Part shown: one piece after another, positions 9,883 to 21,260 of the stretch
How the letters are laid out: each line of letters begins with the position of its first letter
How positions within the stretch are numbered: the first letter of the stretch is position 1
Origin: Gnetum montanum
Lineage: Eukaryota; Streptophyta; Gnetopsida; Gnetales; Gnetaceae
NCBI GenBank assembly: GCA_015680685.1
Contig: MNCI01002227.1
Location: 658,299 to 722,298 of the forward strand
Direction of reading: 5' to 3'
DNA length: 64,000 nt
Translations under genes and position numbers: made by a program
Notes under the pieces: generated by a model
Database searches by the model: none
The model's input: only the letters and a program-made list of their open reading frames with translations
Told to the model about the DNA's origin: nothing

Positions 9883-12390
9883 ATGTCTTCTTCGTCTTCT
9901 CACAAGAGCACTTCACCTAGGGATAATACAAAGAACAGTCAGCAATCAAAAACACATAAGCTAAAACAGCCGATTCCTCAGCAATATAGGGTGGAATATA
10001 CTCATCTCGATGAGTATATTCCCAATTTTACTTTTATCTTCCATCAAGATGAATAGATGCGCTAGAGAGATTTGCATGGTAACATAGTGTTACCCCCAGA
10101 TCGGGCAATCCCTAACATGCTTCTTCGTGCTTTGGCACAGATTGACATGATAGATTTTTATGCTGAATACGTTATGGATGATTTTGACATGAGGAATTAC
10201 CATCCCACAGCTTTACAACATATGAGGTCCTCAAGGTAGGAGAGCCAACATACCCTGTTGAAGGGAAAAGGCCTGCACGTCCTTAGCAAAATAGGAGATG
10301 ATGGACCCATTATAACGGGTCCTCTAACAAATGATGTTCCCCCTCCTAACGATGGTGAGGAGGTTGGGTATCAGAACCTACGCTCAATGATACATAACAT
10401 TGGTTATGATCCCCATGAACACCAACTGTTCACAGAGGGAACAACAACTCATAATAAGGATTGGCACTTAGATCATCACCACGATCGGGGCCGAAGCAGT
10501 CGAAGAGAAGGCAAGAAACATCATCATGGCGATGGTTCTCCTTCTTCTTCCCCTTCTTCACATCACTCCCCCTCTCCTTCCACATCTAGGCGCAACCATC
10601 ACAAGCATAACGAAGAGGATAAAGGTAAGAAAAATGAGAGACCTCGACGAGAGAGTCGAGAGAGAGGACAAGGGCATGAACGAAGGGAAAGTAGGGAACA
10701 ACGTAGACATCACAGGCGTCATGAAAGAGATGATCATGATGAGCCCCTACTTGCAACCTGAAGTATGCTTGATATAATGGAGGCTGTAAGAATCCCAACA
10801 AGGCATTTAAAGGATAGTCAGATTAAATGCTTAGATATGAACAATATCCCACACTTTGAGGGGGGATACAACGCTAATCCGCAACATCATTTATAGGCAT
10901 TCCACGATGTCTGTGCCTTGCAAAACATAGAAAATGAGTCGCAAAAACTTAAGTTGTTTCCAAGGACACTCATTAAAGAAGCAGAGAGTTGGTACCGGTC
11001 CTTAAAACTGGAAACCATCAGGAGGTGGAGTACGATGTTAGAACTCTTTAACGATAAGTATTAGATGTACTCCATAGTGTCTAACTTGCATAAGCAGATC
11101 CAAGGTTGGATGCAAGGAATTCATGAACCCTTGGATGCTTCCATGGCCCACTACTACACATTGTTACATCATTGCCCGGGCCATGGATACGCTCAATGGG
11201 ATCAACTTCGCCACATCGTGGATGGGCTAATGCATGAAACTAGAAGAACCCTTGGGACTTATGCCCAAGGGAGACTATCAGAACTTAGAGTCCATGAAGT
11301 TCATCTCTTGTTGGAACAAGTAGCAAAAGAAGAAGGTGAACTATGAAAAAGAGAAAGTGCGGAAGAATACAACCGTGATCCATCCCTTCGAAAGAAGGGA
11401 GTGAAATTTTGTGATGAGGAGCATGAGTCACCACTCGAAGAGTTGGTGAACAGAAAAACCTTACCGATTCAAAAACTAACAACAGAAGTATCAGCTAAGA
11501 TGGATCAATTATGGGATTCCTTAGACTCTAGACTTGAAAATGTCTTGAAAATTTTAGAGGAGTCTAAGGAGGAATGAAGTAGTGACAAAGGTAAGACAAA
11601 GCGGAGAAATTCAGACCCTGCACATAACAAGGGTAAGGGGAAAATTCCTATCTCCGATGAAGTTGTGGAAGCAGACATAGACGATGACGATGGATGTGAG
11701 ATCTGCTACTATGACCATCCTAAGAGATGTTGTCCAATCATCTCACATCTACAAGATTCTGGGATGTATGCACTTAACTCGAGACTCAACAAACAGCAAA
11801 CACCCCATAGGTTACCTTATTCCCAAGGTAACCCAAGACAGTTCCACCAACCCTTAACGTATTATCCAAGTGGAACTCCACCACAACCCATTGGACAACA
11901 TCAATAGTGGTAATACCCACAGTCATGGGGAATGCCATCGCCGAAACAACAGTACCCTTGCCAGCAGCCGATTCCTCCAAGTGACGCTATGGGTTACGCA
12001 ATCCCACAACATCACTACCTAGTTCGGGAATATCACTAGACTTCCTCTCTAGGAAGAAACACCCCACATGAATACCATCCTCCAAATCCATCCGCACCTC
12101 TCACGCTAGTAGCTCCATCACCAACCGCTCCAACAACGCCAAGGGTATTTCCCACACAACCGCAACAACCTAATGTCACGAGGGCTTCCAATCCTCAATT
12201 CTCAGTTGGTCCTAATAGTTTTACGCCGAAACGACCTTTCTTCAGAGCCAACAATCCAACTAAGCCCTCACCCTCACAAGCGGTTGAACATCTAAACACT
12301 GCCATACCAAATAAGGTTTCGGGAACCCCTTCAAACAAAAATACGTGTCCAATGCACACAACTATGTTAACACATACTGTAACTGACTAG
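9883..12390 (+). pseudogene. gag of element A (broken)
   Basis: ATG at 9883 (MSSSSSHKS), 126 bases past the primer site. Order: N-terminal domain (DEYIPNFTFIFHQDE), an open charged stretch 10258-10758 rich in His, Arg, Glu and Ser, the motif IPHFEGGYNANPQHHL (10849), the retrotrans_gag core (SWYRSLK at 10988 to TYAQGRLSELR at 11290), a segment ending in the Cys/His motif CEICYYDHPKRCCPI (11697-11741), then a Pro/Gln-rich tail to about 12350. Stops include TAG at 10054 and 10063, where element C has Gln and Trp. Gag would build the particle; this copy is dead. Confidence 0.85.
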
Positions 12391-15300
12391 ATTAAGGTAT
12401 GCCACCTTCCCAAGAAACTATTTGATCCTGGGAGTCCCCTAATTTACCTTCAAGTCGCTGGGAATGAACCTCAAGCCTTGGAGTCAACTTAATCTCGCAA
12501 GAATTGTATAAAGCCTGGAACTTGCCTCCACTCAAGAAGAGTAATATTTGCTTAGAGCTGGCTAACCAGTCCATCACTGTTCCATTGGGACAGGTTGAGG
12601 ACATTGTTTCCACCGTGGGTGGTTGGTCCTACCCAACCGATTTCCTAGTGATCCAAATAAATAATGACAAGGGGGATTTTCCCATAATAATGAGAAGAGC
12701 GTGGCTGAGCACAATTTATGCATGCCTAGGAATCCGCAATCTTTCCTTGGAAATATCCAAGAAAAATACTTTTGGGAAGATTGAGAGGAAGAGAGTTCCA
12801 TGCATTGCATATGGTGACACAGGGTGCCATTGCGTGTAGAAATAATGGGTGATGTGAAGTTTAACATTGCCTGCATGTAATTGGTGTGCACAAGATATTG
12901 ACATACAACAATGCCTATATGCAATAGCCACACAACAAGAAGACACCCAGTGGCTGATAGCGAATCCAGAGAGCAACTCAATAACATGCATGGAACTAAC
13001 TGAGGGGATAACTAGCACTTACGTTGAAAGCATCGATGCACTTGAGCAGGTCCGTGGCCAACTTCCAGCCCTTAACCCTGAAAACATTAATTGGGGGAAG
13101 TTGGAGATTCTTGAGAAGTTTAAACAAGAGCCCCTAGATTTAAAACCATTGCCCACCAGTTTGGAATACATGACCCTTAAAAATGGAAAATCGGTAATCA
13201 TCAATGCAAAGCTTACACCCAAGCAAAAAGAAAGTTTGCTGAAGGTGATAAATAAGTGGTCAACAGCCTTTGCCTGGTCATACCCTGAACTAACCAGAAT
13301 AGATCCTAGGATATGCCAGCATAGGATTTACATGAACCCCTCCATGAAACCTCGTAAGCAACCCTAGAGGCGATTGAACCTGAAGTTAAAAAAATAGTGA
13401 AAGAGGAGATAGAGCAGCTTCTCAAGGCCAGGTTCATTTACCCCATTGCTGATGGCGAGTGGGTTAGTCCTCTTGTAATCATACCAAAAAAAAGAGGTAA
13501 AAGGAGGGTATGTATAGACTTTAGGCTATTGAATATGGCAACATTCAAGGATCACTTCCCATTGCCATTTGTTGACCAAGTCTTAAACACTATAGCAGGG
13601 CATCGCTATTACAGTTTTCTAGATGGGTATAGTGGGTACAACCAAATACGAATCATACTAGAAGACCAAGCCAAAACAATGTTCACCAGTCCTTGGGGAA
13701 CGTTTGCATACAAAAAAAATGCATTTGGGCTTGTGCAATGCCCCTGCCACATTCCAATAATTAGTTCTAAGCATATTTCAACAGCAAATAGGTAATGGAG
13801 TAGAAGTCTTCATGGATGACTTCTCCACTTATGGGACAAGCTTTGATCAAGCCCTCGACCAGTTAGAGCAAGTATTGAAATGGTGTGTTGAAACCAACCT
13901 AAAGCTCAACTGGCAGAAGAGCCATTTGATGGTTTAAGAGGGCATCGTACTAGGGCATAAAATTTCACAATCAGGAATAGAGGTGGATCCGGAAAAAATT
14001 AAAGTCATCCAAGGAATTACCCGACAACCAGACACTATCAAGGACATTCAGTCATTCCTTAGACACACTGGCTACTACAGGAGATTTATCAAGAACTTCT
14101 CCAAAATCGCCAAGCCGTTGGTGGAATTAACGAAAAAAGATGCACCATTCAAATGGACTAGGGAATGTGAATGAGCATTCCAAACTCTCAAACAGAGGCT
14201 TGTGGGAACTCCCATTTTACAAGCCCCTGACTGGTCCAGGCCATTCCATATCATGACTGATGCATCTAATTATTCCTTAGGAGCCATACTGACACAATTA
14301 GATGAACAAAAATGACCTTATTACATCCACTGTGCCAGTAAAAGTATCACTGGTGCACAACTCAACTACATGACTATGGAAAAGGAATTAATGGTTGTAG
14401 TTTTTGCACTAGACAAATTTAGGCACTATGTATTGGGCTACAAAGTATACATCCATATGGATCATAATGCAATTAGGTTCCTTATGAACAAGCCAATGGT
14501 TAGCCCACGTATCATATGTTGGTTGGTAATTCTTCAGGAGTTTGATTTAACAATAGTAGATCGCAAAGGCACCAAGAATGTAATCACAGATCACCTATCT
14601 CGGTTGCGTTGGGACAACAAAGAGGATGAATATGCTGTATCTGACCATTTTCCTGATGAAACCCTCTTTGCCGATGTAGTAAATGATCAACCCACAAAAA
14701 TAAATTGGTATAGTAGCATTCTTACTTATCTCATTTCCCAACAAACACCACAAGGGTTGGACTTTAGGAAGAAATAACAGTTTCTTCACAAAACCAAGTA
14801 CTTCATGGAAATCAAGGAACAACTCTATAAAGTTTGTCATGATGGCTTGGTTCGATGGTGTGTGCCCGATTAGGATCAATTAAAAGTTCTCCAGGATGCT
14901 CATGAGGGCTCCTATGGGGGTCACTATGTTGGGAGACAAACGGCTACCAAGGTCCTGCTTGTAGGATATTATTGGCCAACACTATTTCAGGATGCCCATC
15001 ATTTTGCCCAATCCTGTGAATGCTGCCAATTTGATGGTGGAATGACTACTAGAATGAAGGATTCGTAACAATGGATTCAACCTCTGGAACCATTCGATAT
15101 CTGGGGAATAGATTTTATGGGGCCTATTACACTGATGTCCAACGGAAAGGCATATATCATCGTTGTTGTTGATTACTTAACCAAATGGGCTGAAGCGGCT
15201 GTAGTAACAGACTGCACATCATCTATAGCTACACAATTTGTACAACAACAAAGCGTAAACAGGTTTGGTGTGCCGCATGCACTCATCTGGGATAATGGAA

Positions 15301-16007
15301 CACATTTTACGGGTGCAACCTTTCAAAAATTGATGCAATGCTTAGGGGTTGAGCATAAATTAACCACACCTTACCACCCCCAAGCTAATGGCCAAGCCGA
15401 GGTTACTAATCGGGAGATTACCAGAATATTAACGAGAACGATTAGCAAATTTAGGCGAGACTAGAGTACAAAACTGAATGACGCTTTCTGGGCGTACCGC
15501 TCCACTTGGAAGCTCCCTACAAGCTATTCTCCCTATGAGTTAGTGTACAGGAAACTACCAAAGCTCCCCATACAGAATGAGCTCTGTACATTATCCATGG
15601 CTTGCGACCTCCACCTAGACCTCGACCTAGCGCAAAAACAATGATTGGCAACTCTAAACGTGCTAGACAAGAATAGATTGGTTGCACTATCGTTAAATGA
15701 GTTGTACAAAGCACATAGTAAACAGTGTCATGACTTAAGAATTTGAAGGTTTAAGTACCAACCAAGAGACAAGGTCCTTTACTGGAATCCCACACACGTA
15801 CCTTAGCGTACAAAATTTCAAACATTGTGGGAAGGACCCTATATTATTCATACAACCTTCCCCTCTGGAGCCATGATGATATACAAGCCTAACAGCCTGG
15901 ATAAAAGATTATTGGTTAATGTACAACAAACAATACCTTTTCGTGAACCCGCAACAGCCAGTACAAATTACACCTCCACTAGCAGGCAACCTTGCTCTCT
16001 ATTCTGA
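12391..16007 (+). pseudogene. pol of element A: protease remnant, RT, RNase H, integrase (broken)
   Basis: Protease area 12400-12840: the active-site segment is reduced to ALESTLIS, where sister copies keep LIDSS or LLDSS, so the Asp is lost by deletion. RT 13397-13960: KARFIYPIADGEWVSP, VCIDFRLLN, FMDDFSTYG at 13813. RNase H about 14240-14600: FHIMTDASN, MEKELMVVVFALDKFRHY. Integrase about 14880-15800: zinc-binding SCECCQ, catalytic Asp in IDFMGPI and WDNGTHFTG, Glu in NGQAEVTNREI. The C-terminus ends near 16004. At least ten stops and a frameshift near 13760 disable it. Confidence 0.88.
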
Positions 16008-18065
16008 ATCTCTCCTTGGCAATTCAATCATGGGGGAGATGGTCACCTATGCTAATTATATGGGGCCCTCAGTTCTTTTTATGTTTTTTTTACATGTTTT
16101 TTCTACACATTTTTGTTTTACGCATTTTTTTTTACATCTTTTTGTCATACACATTTTTGTTTTACAAATTTCTTTAACTTTTCTTGTTTTTGTTTTACAA
16201 CTTTCTTTATCTCTTCTTGTTTTTGTTTTTCACCATCGTTATATTTTTCCATTGTGTGTGTGTGTGTGTGTGTGTGTGTCTGTGTGTGTATGTGTGTGTG
16301 TGATCCACCCTGTAAGTTTGTCACCCAATAAGTGTTCTTCATGATGGTATGAACTGTTTTCATGTTGATTGCTAATGTTTGGTTTTTACCTTTAAGTCAT
16401 GATGTTGATACTAAGGTATGTTTCTTTTGATATGGCAGGCAATGAGTTCACTTCATCCATCCATCCATCCACCAGTTTCTATGGTCTCTCTTGTGACTGG
16501 AATGTACAATCCTTTTTTAATAAGATCTTTAACGAATCGGTAACTGGGCATTTCTCAAACCAAGGAAGAACTCAAGGTTGAAAAGGGTGTGACTTCAAGG
16601 GAACTTGATGCATTTGTGTTGGCCATTCTCTTGGGTGCTTGGATGTTTTCTTCTTGGGTTTTCTCGTTGTTCTGATGTTACCCAATTATCGGAAGCTGAG
16701 ACAATAAAAATAAGAAGTCTTTACATGGTGTGGTTCTCACGCATAAAAACACAAAACACAAAAACAAACGAAAAAAAAGGGTGAGAATTCAAAGCACACC
16801 CCTTAGACCAAATAATCTCTTGGGCTACAAGCACTAGTTATGGAACCAAAAACGTTCCCTCTAACTAAGGCCCTTCTCGCTTCCCATTCTCTCCCTTGTT
16901 TCGTCAGAATGGTGGTGGCTCTTGGTGAAGGCATTCTTGTTACTTAAAGAGGATGGATTGGCCAAATGCACTAATGTGAAGTCACTGGAAGTGGTTAGTT
17001 TGAGGCCGGAGTTGGAATGAGATTTTCCAAGTCACATTAATCATGCAACACACAAGGGGCTGTACACCACCTTGTTCTTGGGATTCCATTCCATTCTCTT
17101 CTCTCCACCCTTCTCTTCACTATTCACCTCATTGTCGGTTGTATCATTAATGTATATTTTGGTAGATATCTTGTTTTCTTTTTGGTAAATTCTTATGGTT
17201 AAGACTTTAACTCTTGTTCCAAAGGACATTTCCAGAGCCTACAAACTCTTTGAATGTGGGTTTGTCAGGGCATTAAGGGCATAAGCCTACTTTGGGGAGG
17301 ACCCACTGACATTCCTATTTGGTGCACCAGTTAACTTCTTTTACTTAACATTTTGCAATTAATTTTATTTTTGTTCATTTCCATCTTGACATCCATTTCA
17401 TCGATGTCATAGTTGTCCCTTTTTATCTATATTTCTTGTTCCTTTTTCTTTCTCCATTCTAACGCTACCGGCGATTCATGATTAGTCATGGGGGTACGAG
17501 GCTCGATTTTTTCGATTTTCTCCTAGCCCCAATTTTTTAAATTTTTTTTCCTAACCCCTACACCTTCGGTAGTCATCATTAATATATTTCTAGATCCACA
17601 ATCAGCCAAACCACAACCTAGCCAATGGACTTACACCGAAGCAAGGTATTAATTACATGATGATTCATTTACCCTTGCTAATATACGATTGTGTTGTGTG
17701 TGCATATGGCAATCATGCAACAACGGACCGGATCTGGAAGGAACACTTGGAATGGAGCAACACTGAAGTAGCTTTGCAAGGAGCAAGATCGATGGTGCAC
17801 TTACCGATGGAGAACGAAAGGCACAATCTTGGCGTTGGCAGTAGCAACACTTCTTTCTCTCTCTCTTTCTCAAGCTGCCAAATAAGGCCTGATGTCAATG
17901 TAATAAGGTGTTCACCCTTGTTGTCATGAACACCAGTTTTGTCAATTCTTGTAATGATGATCCGTTCACAAGTCATCCCATTATATCCATTCAGTCAATA
18001 ATCCCATACCTTCCCAATATTTTGTAAGGAACTCGAGGACAAGTTTTCATTTAGTCATGGGGGTA
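16008..18065 (+). other. Non-coding tail of element A, from the internal purine motif to the 3' polypurine tract
   Basis: No ORF is preserved. It opens with ATCATGGGGGAGATGG (16028-16043) and CACCTATGCTAAT, a motif shared with C and E. It holds a T-rich stretch, the TG microsatellite, and a segment (17640-17990) also kept in element C. It ends in AGTCATGGGGGTA (18053-18065), the polypurine tract beside the 3' LTR. The third ORF seen in D, E and F is not recognisable here. Confidence 0.7.
16251..16302. repeat. (TG)n microsatellite in element A tail
   Basis: About 25 TG units with two interruptions. Element C carries an AC run of about eight units at the same place (31469-31485), followed by the same GATCCACC...TGTAAGTTTGTCACCC context, so the repeat belongs to the element and has changed length. 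Confidence 0.95.
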
Positions 18066-18963
18066 TGATGAGACGCAATATCGCGCCCATGATATCGCAT
18101 ACGCGATATCGCGTCGTCCCCTGCGATATCGCGTACACGATATCGTGGTGCATCATCATATCTATAAATAAGAGGCGGCTCTCCCTTGTTTCCTCATTCT
18201 AGGCTAGAAGTAGGGAAACTCTGGCAGATTGATCACTCCAGAGATAGAATATTTTCCATATGCCCACAATAAGAGTCCTAAAGTGAATGGATCTTTATTC
18301 GAGCAACATTGTACCTGAACACAAGTTGTGTACGAAAATAAAGATGAACTTCCTGGATAAACCTTGCAGTGCATGGAATAGGATTTTATTTAATGTTATT
18401 TATTGCTTTCTCTCTCACCCTTATCTCCTAGTAATGCGGAATGAGTACGAATTGATTAAGAGCATTTAAGAATGTGTACGGATAATCAAGGAACAGATGC
18501 TCATCGCACTTAGGCTAGATTAGATTCTCTCAACCATTTCCTCCTAGTTAAGTGCCTCAATATGATCACTTTGAGCACATGCATTACGCGTGGTGATCCC
18601 AGCAACGATTAGCGTTTGGTAGCCACAGTTGCATCGGTTCAGGGTGTGTACGGTAAGTGGGAACAGATGTTGATGCTAGGTAATTTAGACTTAGTTCATT
18701 AGTTAGAGTTAGTAATTAGTTTCTCAACCCTCCACCTTGTTAGCATAGGAGACATAAAACATAAAAATCTAAAAAAATCATATACCTCGAACGTACTTAA
18801 CCATACACCGTGACAACTACAAGTAAGTCTGGGAAGACAACGAATGATTAACCCTAAGTGTTCCATGGGGCATGTAGGCACTTAGTCTATGGAGTTCGAC
18901 CAAATCGTGCGTGCTACGCTCGTATTTGTATGGTTGAGTGTAGGGGTATCTCGCCACTCATCA
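18066..18963 (+). repeat. 3' LTR of element A (898 bp)
   Basis: Starts TGATGAGACGC directly after the tract CATGGGGGTA and ends CCACTCATCA. TATAAATA is at 18163-18170. It has fewer GATATC palindromes than the 5' copy, which explains most of the length difference. Confidence 0.93.
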
Positions 18964-20392
18964 GTTATCTTCCCCATTAATAGGAAGGATTGATCAATGA
19001 AAAGTTTATCATGTGAAGAATGGGATTTTGTTTAAGAATGGAAAAAATTATGTTCCAAAGTGTGATTTTAGGTACAAACTCATTGAAGAGAAACATCAAA
19101 GTGACATGGTTGCACATATGGGCAAGACCAAGACATTGGAATTAGTGAACAAAAATTACTTTTGGCTAGGTATATATAGTGATGTGGTTAAATTTTTAAA
19201 AGAATGCTATACTTGTCAAAAGTTCAAAGGAGGAAAATGTGTAGATGGTCATTATCTACCTTTGCCAATCCCAAATGCTCCTTGGGAAAGTGTTTCTTTG
19301 GACTTTGTTTGTGGCATTCCTAAGACAAAATATGATCATGAATCTATACTACTTGTAGTAGATAGATTTATCAAGCTGGATCATTTTATTCCATGCAAGA
19401 AAAGTAGTGATGCTTCCCATGTTGCACATTTATTCTTTCAGCATGTTGTGAGGCTACATGGCTTTCCTTTAAACATTGTGAGTGATAGGAATGTCAAGTT
19501 TACCAATCATTTTTAAAGATCTCTTTGGAAAGTACTTGGAACCAAGTTGTATTTTTGCACAGCCTATCACCCCTAAATTGATGGGCAAACTGAAGTTGTG
19601 AATAGGTCTCTACTAAAGATCTTGAGATGTTTGTGTAAGGATTAGCCTCAAAGATGGGAAAACATGTTGGCCCATGCTAAATTCTCATATAATAATGCTT
19701 CCCATTCTAGCATTGGTAAGAGTCCTTTTATGACAAATTATGGGTTTTCATCAAGAATGGTTGATGAGTTGAGAAAACTTGAAGATTATGCCTCTTTGAG
19801 TTTAGACTTTATTGAGCAACTAAGAGAATTGCATCAACAAGTTAAATCTCTCTTGGAGAAAAAGACAAAGATTGTGTCTTCCAAGGCCAATGAGGGTAAA
19901 AGGATAATTAATTTCTAGATTGGTGATTATGTTTGGGTTTACTTGAGTAAAGAAAGGCAAAATACTGTGCACTTCTACAACCTCAAGTCAAAGAGAATTG
20001 GTCCATTTTATATTAGGGCCAAAATCAATCCAAATGCTTATGAGATTAACTTACCTAATGATTTTCCTATTTCTTGTGTTTTTAATGTTTCAGATTTGAG
20101 CCCATACCATGGGAATGTAATTGCATCAAACTTGAGGGATAGTCTTGAGATCCTCAAGGATGTCCTTGAAGACTCAAAGTCTACAAAGCGACCAAGGAAA
20201 GCAATTATGTTGCAAGCAAGGTTAGGAGCATAAGAGGCAAAAAAGTACATGAGTACTTGGTGCATTGGAATGATAAGGGTTTGAAAATGCCATTTGGATC
20301 CATGAGAACGATTTGGCTTTGTGGGGGCTTAATACTATCCCAAGCGTACAACCAACTTGAGGGCAAGTTTAAATTCTTAAGGGTGGGAGAGA
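18964..20392 (+). pseudogene. Pol of element B: integrase and chromodomain-like C-terminus (broken)
   Basis: Resumes after the target duplication. Integrase zinc-binding region: EKHQSDMVAHMG (19088) and CYTCQKFK (19207). Catalytic core: SLDFVCGIP (Asp), IVSDRNVKF (Asp) and DGQTEVVNRSL (Glu). A GPFYI-type C-terminal domain follows (19990-20110). The tail near 20210-20330, in a shifted frame, reads SKVRSIRGKKV, then EYLVHWNDKG, a chromodomain-like pattern that in active chromoviruses steers integration to particular chromatin. Stops at about 19516, 19575, 19643, 19916 and 20231 disable it. Confidence 0.85.
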
Positions 20393-21255
20393 TGATGAGG
20401 ACATCACCTAGCCCATGTCTAAACCTCAATATGTTTGTGCATATAGGTTTGTGTGTTTTTGTGTTTTTCTTTTAGTGTTGTTTTGTTGATGATGATCTCA
20501 GGGTATTTTGGCATGTTTGGGAGTCTTTTGGGGCCATTTTGATGACTTTAGGGTGTTCTGGGGCCTATGGGAACTTGTTTGCAGGTGTCCAGAGGTTCCA
20601 GGCCTTAAAGTAAGCATCTTTAACTTTGACCCTTGGTAGGATAGACGTCTACATTGCTTATTAGACATTTATTGCACCTCAAAGACATCTACTTTGATAA
20701 CTTCTACACTTAGGAGAGACGTCTCATGTTTTTCAAAGATGTCTACTCTGATAACTTCTACACTTAGGAGAGACGTCTCCTATTTCTCAAAGACATGTTT
20801 CATAGATTTTAACAAACATTCAATGGAATGATAAATTGGAGGGAAGATGAAGAGAAGGGAATGGGGAAGAGAGGGGAGGCAGCAATGAAGGGAAGAAAGG
20901 TATAAATAGACCTCTTGGGCCTTCAATTTGAGAAAGAGAGTCAAAAAGAAAGTTTAGAGAAAGAGAAAGAGAAAGAGAAAGAGAGTGTGTAGGGAGTTGA
21001 GAGAAAAGTAGAGAGAGAGATAGAATCTTGGCATGGTGCCTTGATGATCATCCTTGTGAGTGTGTAATTGCTTTGATTGAGTGTGTGAGAGTTGGCTTGC
21101 ATCTCTTGTTTGTCCTTGGGAATTATGCTTCCTTTCATATGTAAATTTCTCATTGGAACAAGAGTAAAGCTTTCATTTTCCTTTTCTTGTTCAAATTTGC
21201 TATTTTGTGACTTTAAGAGAGCTTGGATTGTGGAATCTATGGGAGCTCCTCATCA
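20393..21255 (+). repeat. 3' LTR of chromovirus B (863 bp)
   Basis: Begins TGATGAGGA and ends TCCTCATCA, perfect inverted termini, directly after a short purine tract (GGGTGGGAGAGA). TATAAATA is at 20901-20908. U3 holds 54-bp tandem repeats (20680-20800), each carrying the palindrome GAGACGTCTC. A GA-rich stretch follows the TATA box (20935-21025). The 5' LTR is outside the window, so the ends rest on the inverted termini. The next five bases, TGTAA, would be the right target duplication. Confidence 0.85.
20680..20800. repeat. 54-bp tandem repeats in the U3 of element B
   Basis: CAAAGA begins units at 20680 and 20734, with a partial third at 20788. Each complete unit includes ACTTAGGAGAGACGTCTC. 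The central 10-bp palindrome has the ACGT core typical of plant bZIP sites, so an enhancer role is possible. Confidence 0.8.
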
Positions 21256-21260
21256 TGTAA

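Larger units (their letters stand above)
8803..18963 (+). mobile_element. Element A: full-structure Athila/Tat-like Ty3/gypsy retrotransposon
   Basis: A 10.2-kb element with both LTRs (8803-9737, 18066-18963), primer site, gag, protease remnant, RT, RNase H, integrase, a 2-kb non-coding tail and a polypurine tract, flanked by GTTAT duplications. The RT signature FMDDFS and the tRNA-Asp-type primer site point to the Athila/Tat side. LTRs agree at roughly 95% by eye outside the U3 palindrome array. It is nested in chromovirus B. All ORFs are broken by stops. Confidence 0.93.
7294..21255 (+). mobile_element. Element B: Ty3/gypsy chromovirus, 3' two-thirds, split by element A
   Basis: RT and RNase H (7294-8802) and integrase plus chromodomain-like tail (18964-20390) join into one pol once element A (8803-18963) is removed; GTTAT at 8798-8802 and 18964-18968 is the target duplication. 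A 3' LTR follows at 20393-21255. The left part is cut by element F at 7294, so gag, protease and the 5' LTR are outside the window. The RT wording (ITIKYRFLIPRMDDIL, FFDDILVYS) and the C-terminal chromodomain-like segment place it with chromoviruses, perhaps Reina-like. Confidence 0.85.

Noticed and set aside
15919-16344. Open frames across the T-rich and TG-repeat region
   Set aside because: They arise from low-complexity DNA; the proteins are runs of Phe or Cys-Val repeats.
16008-18065. An envelope-like gene in element A
   Set aside because: No frame of useful length, and no signal peptide or membrane segment, in any frame of the tail.
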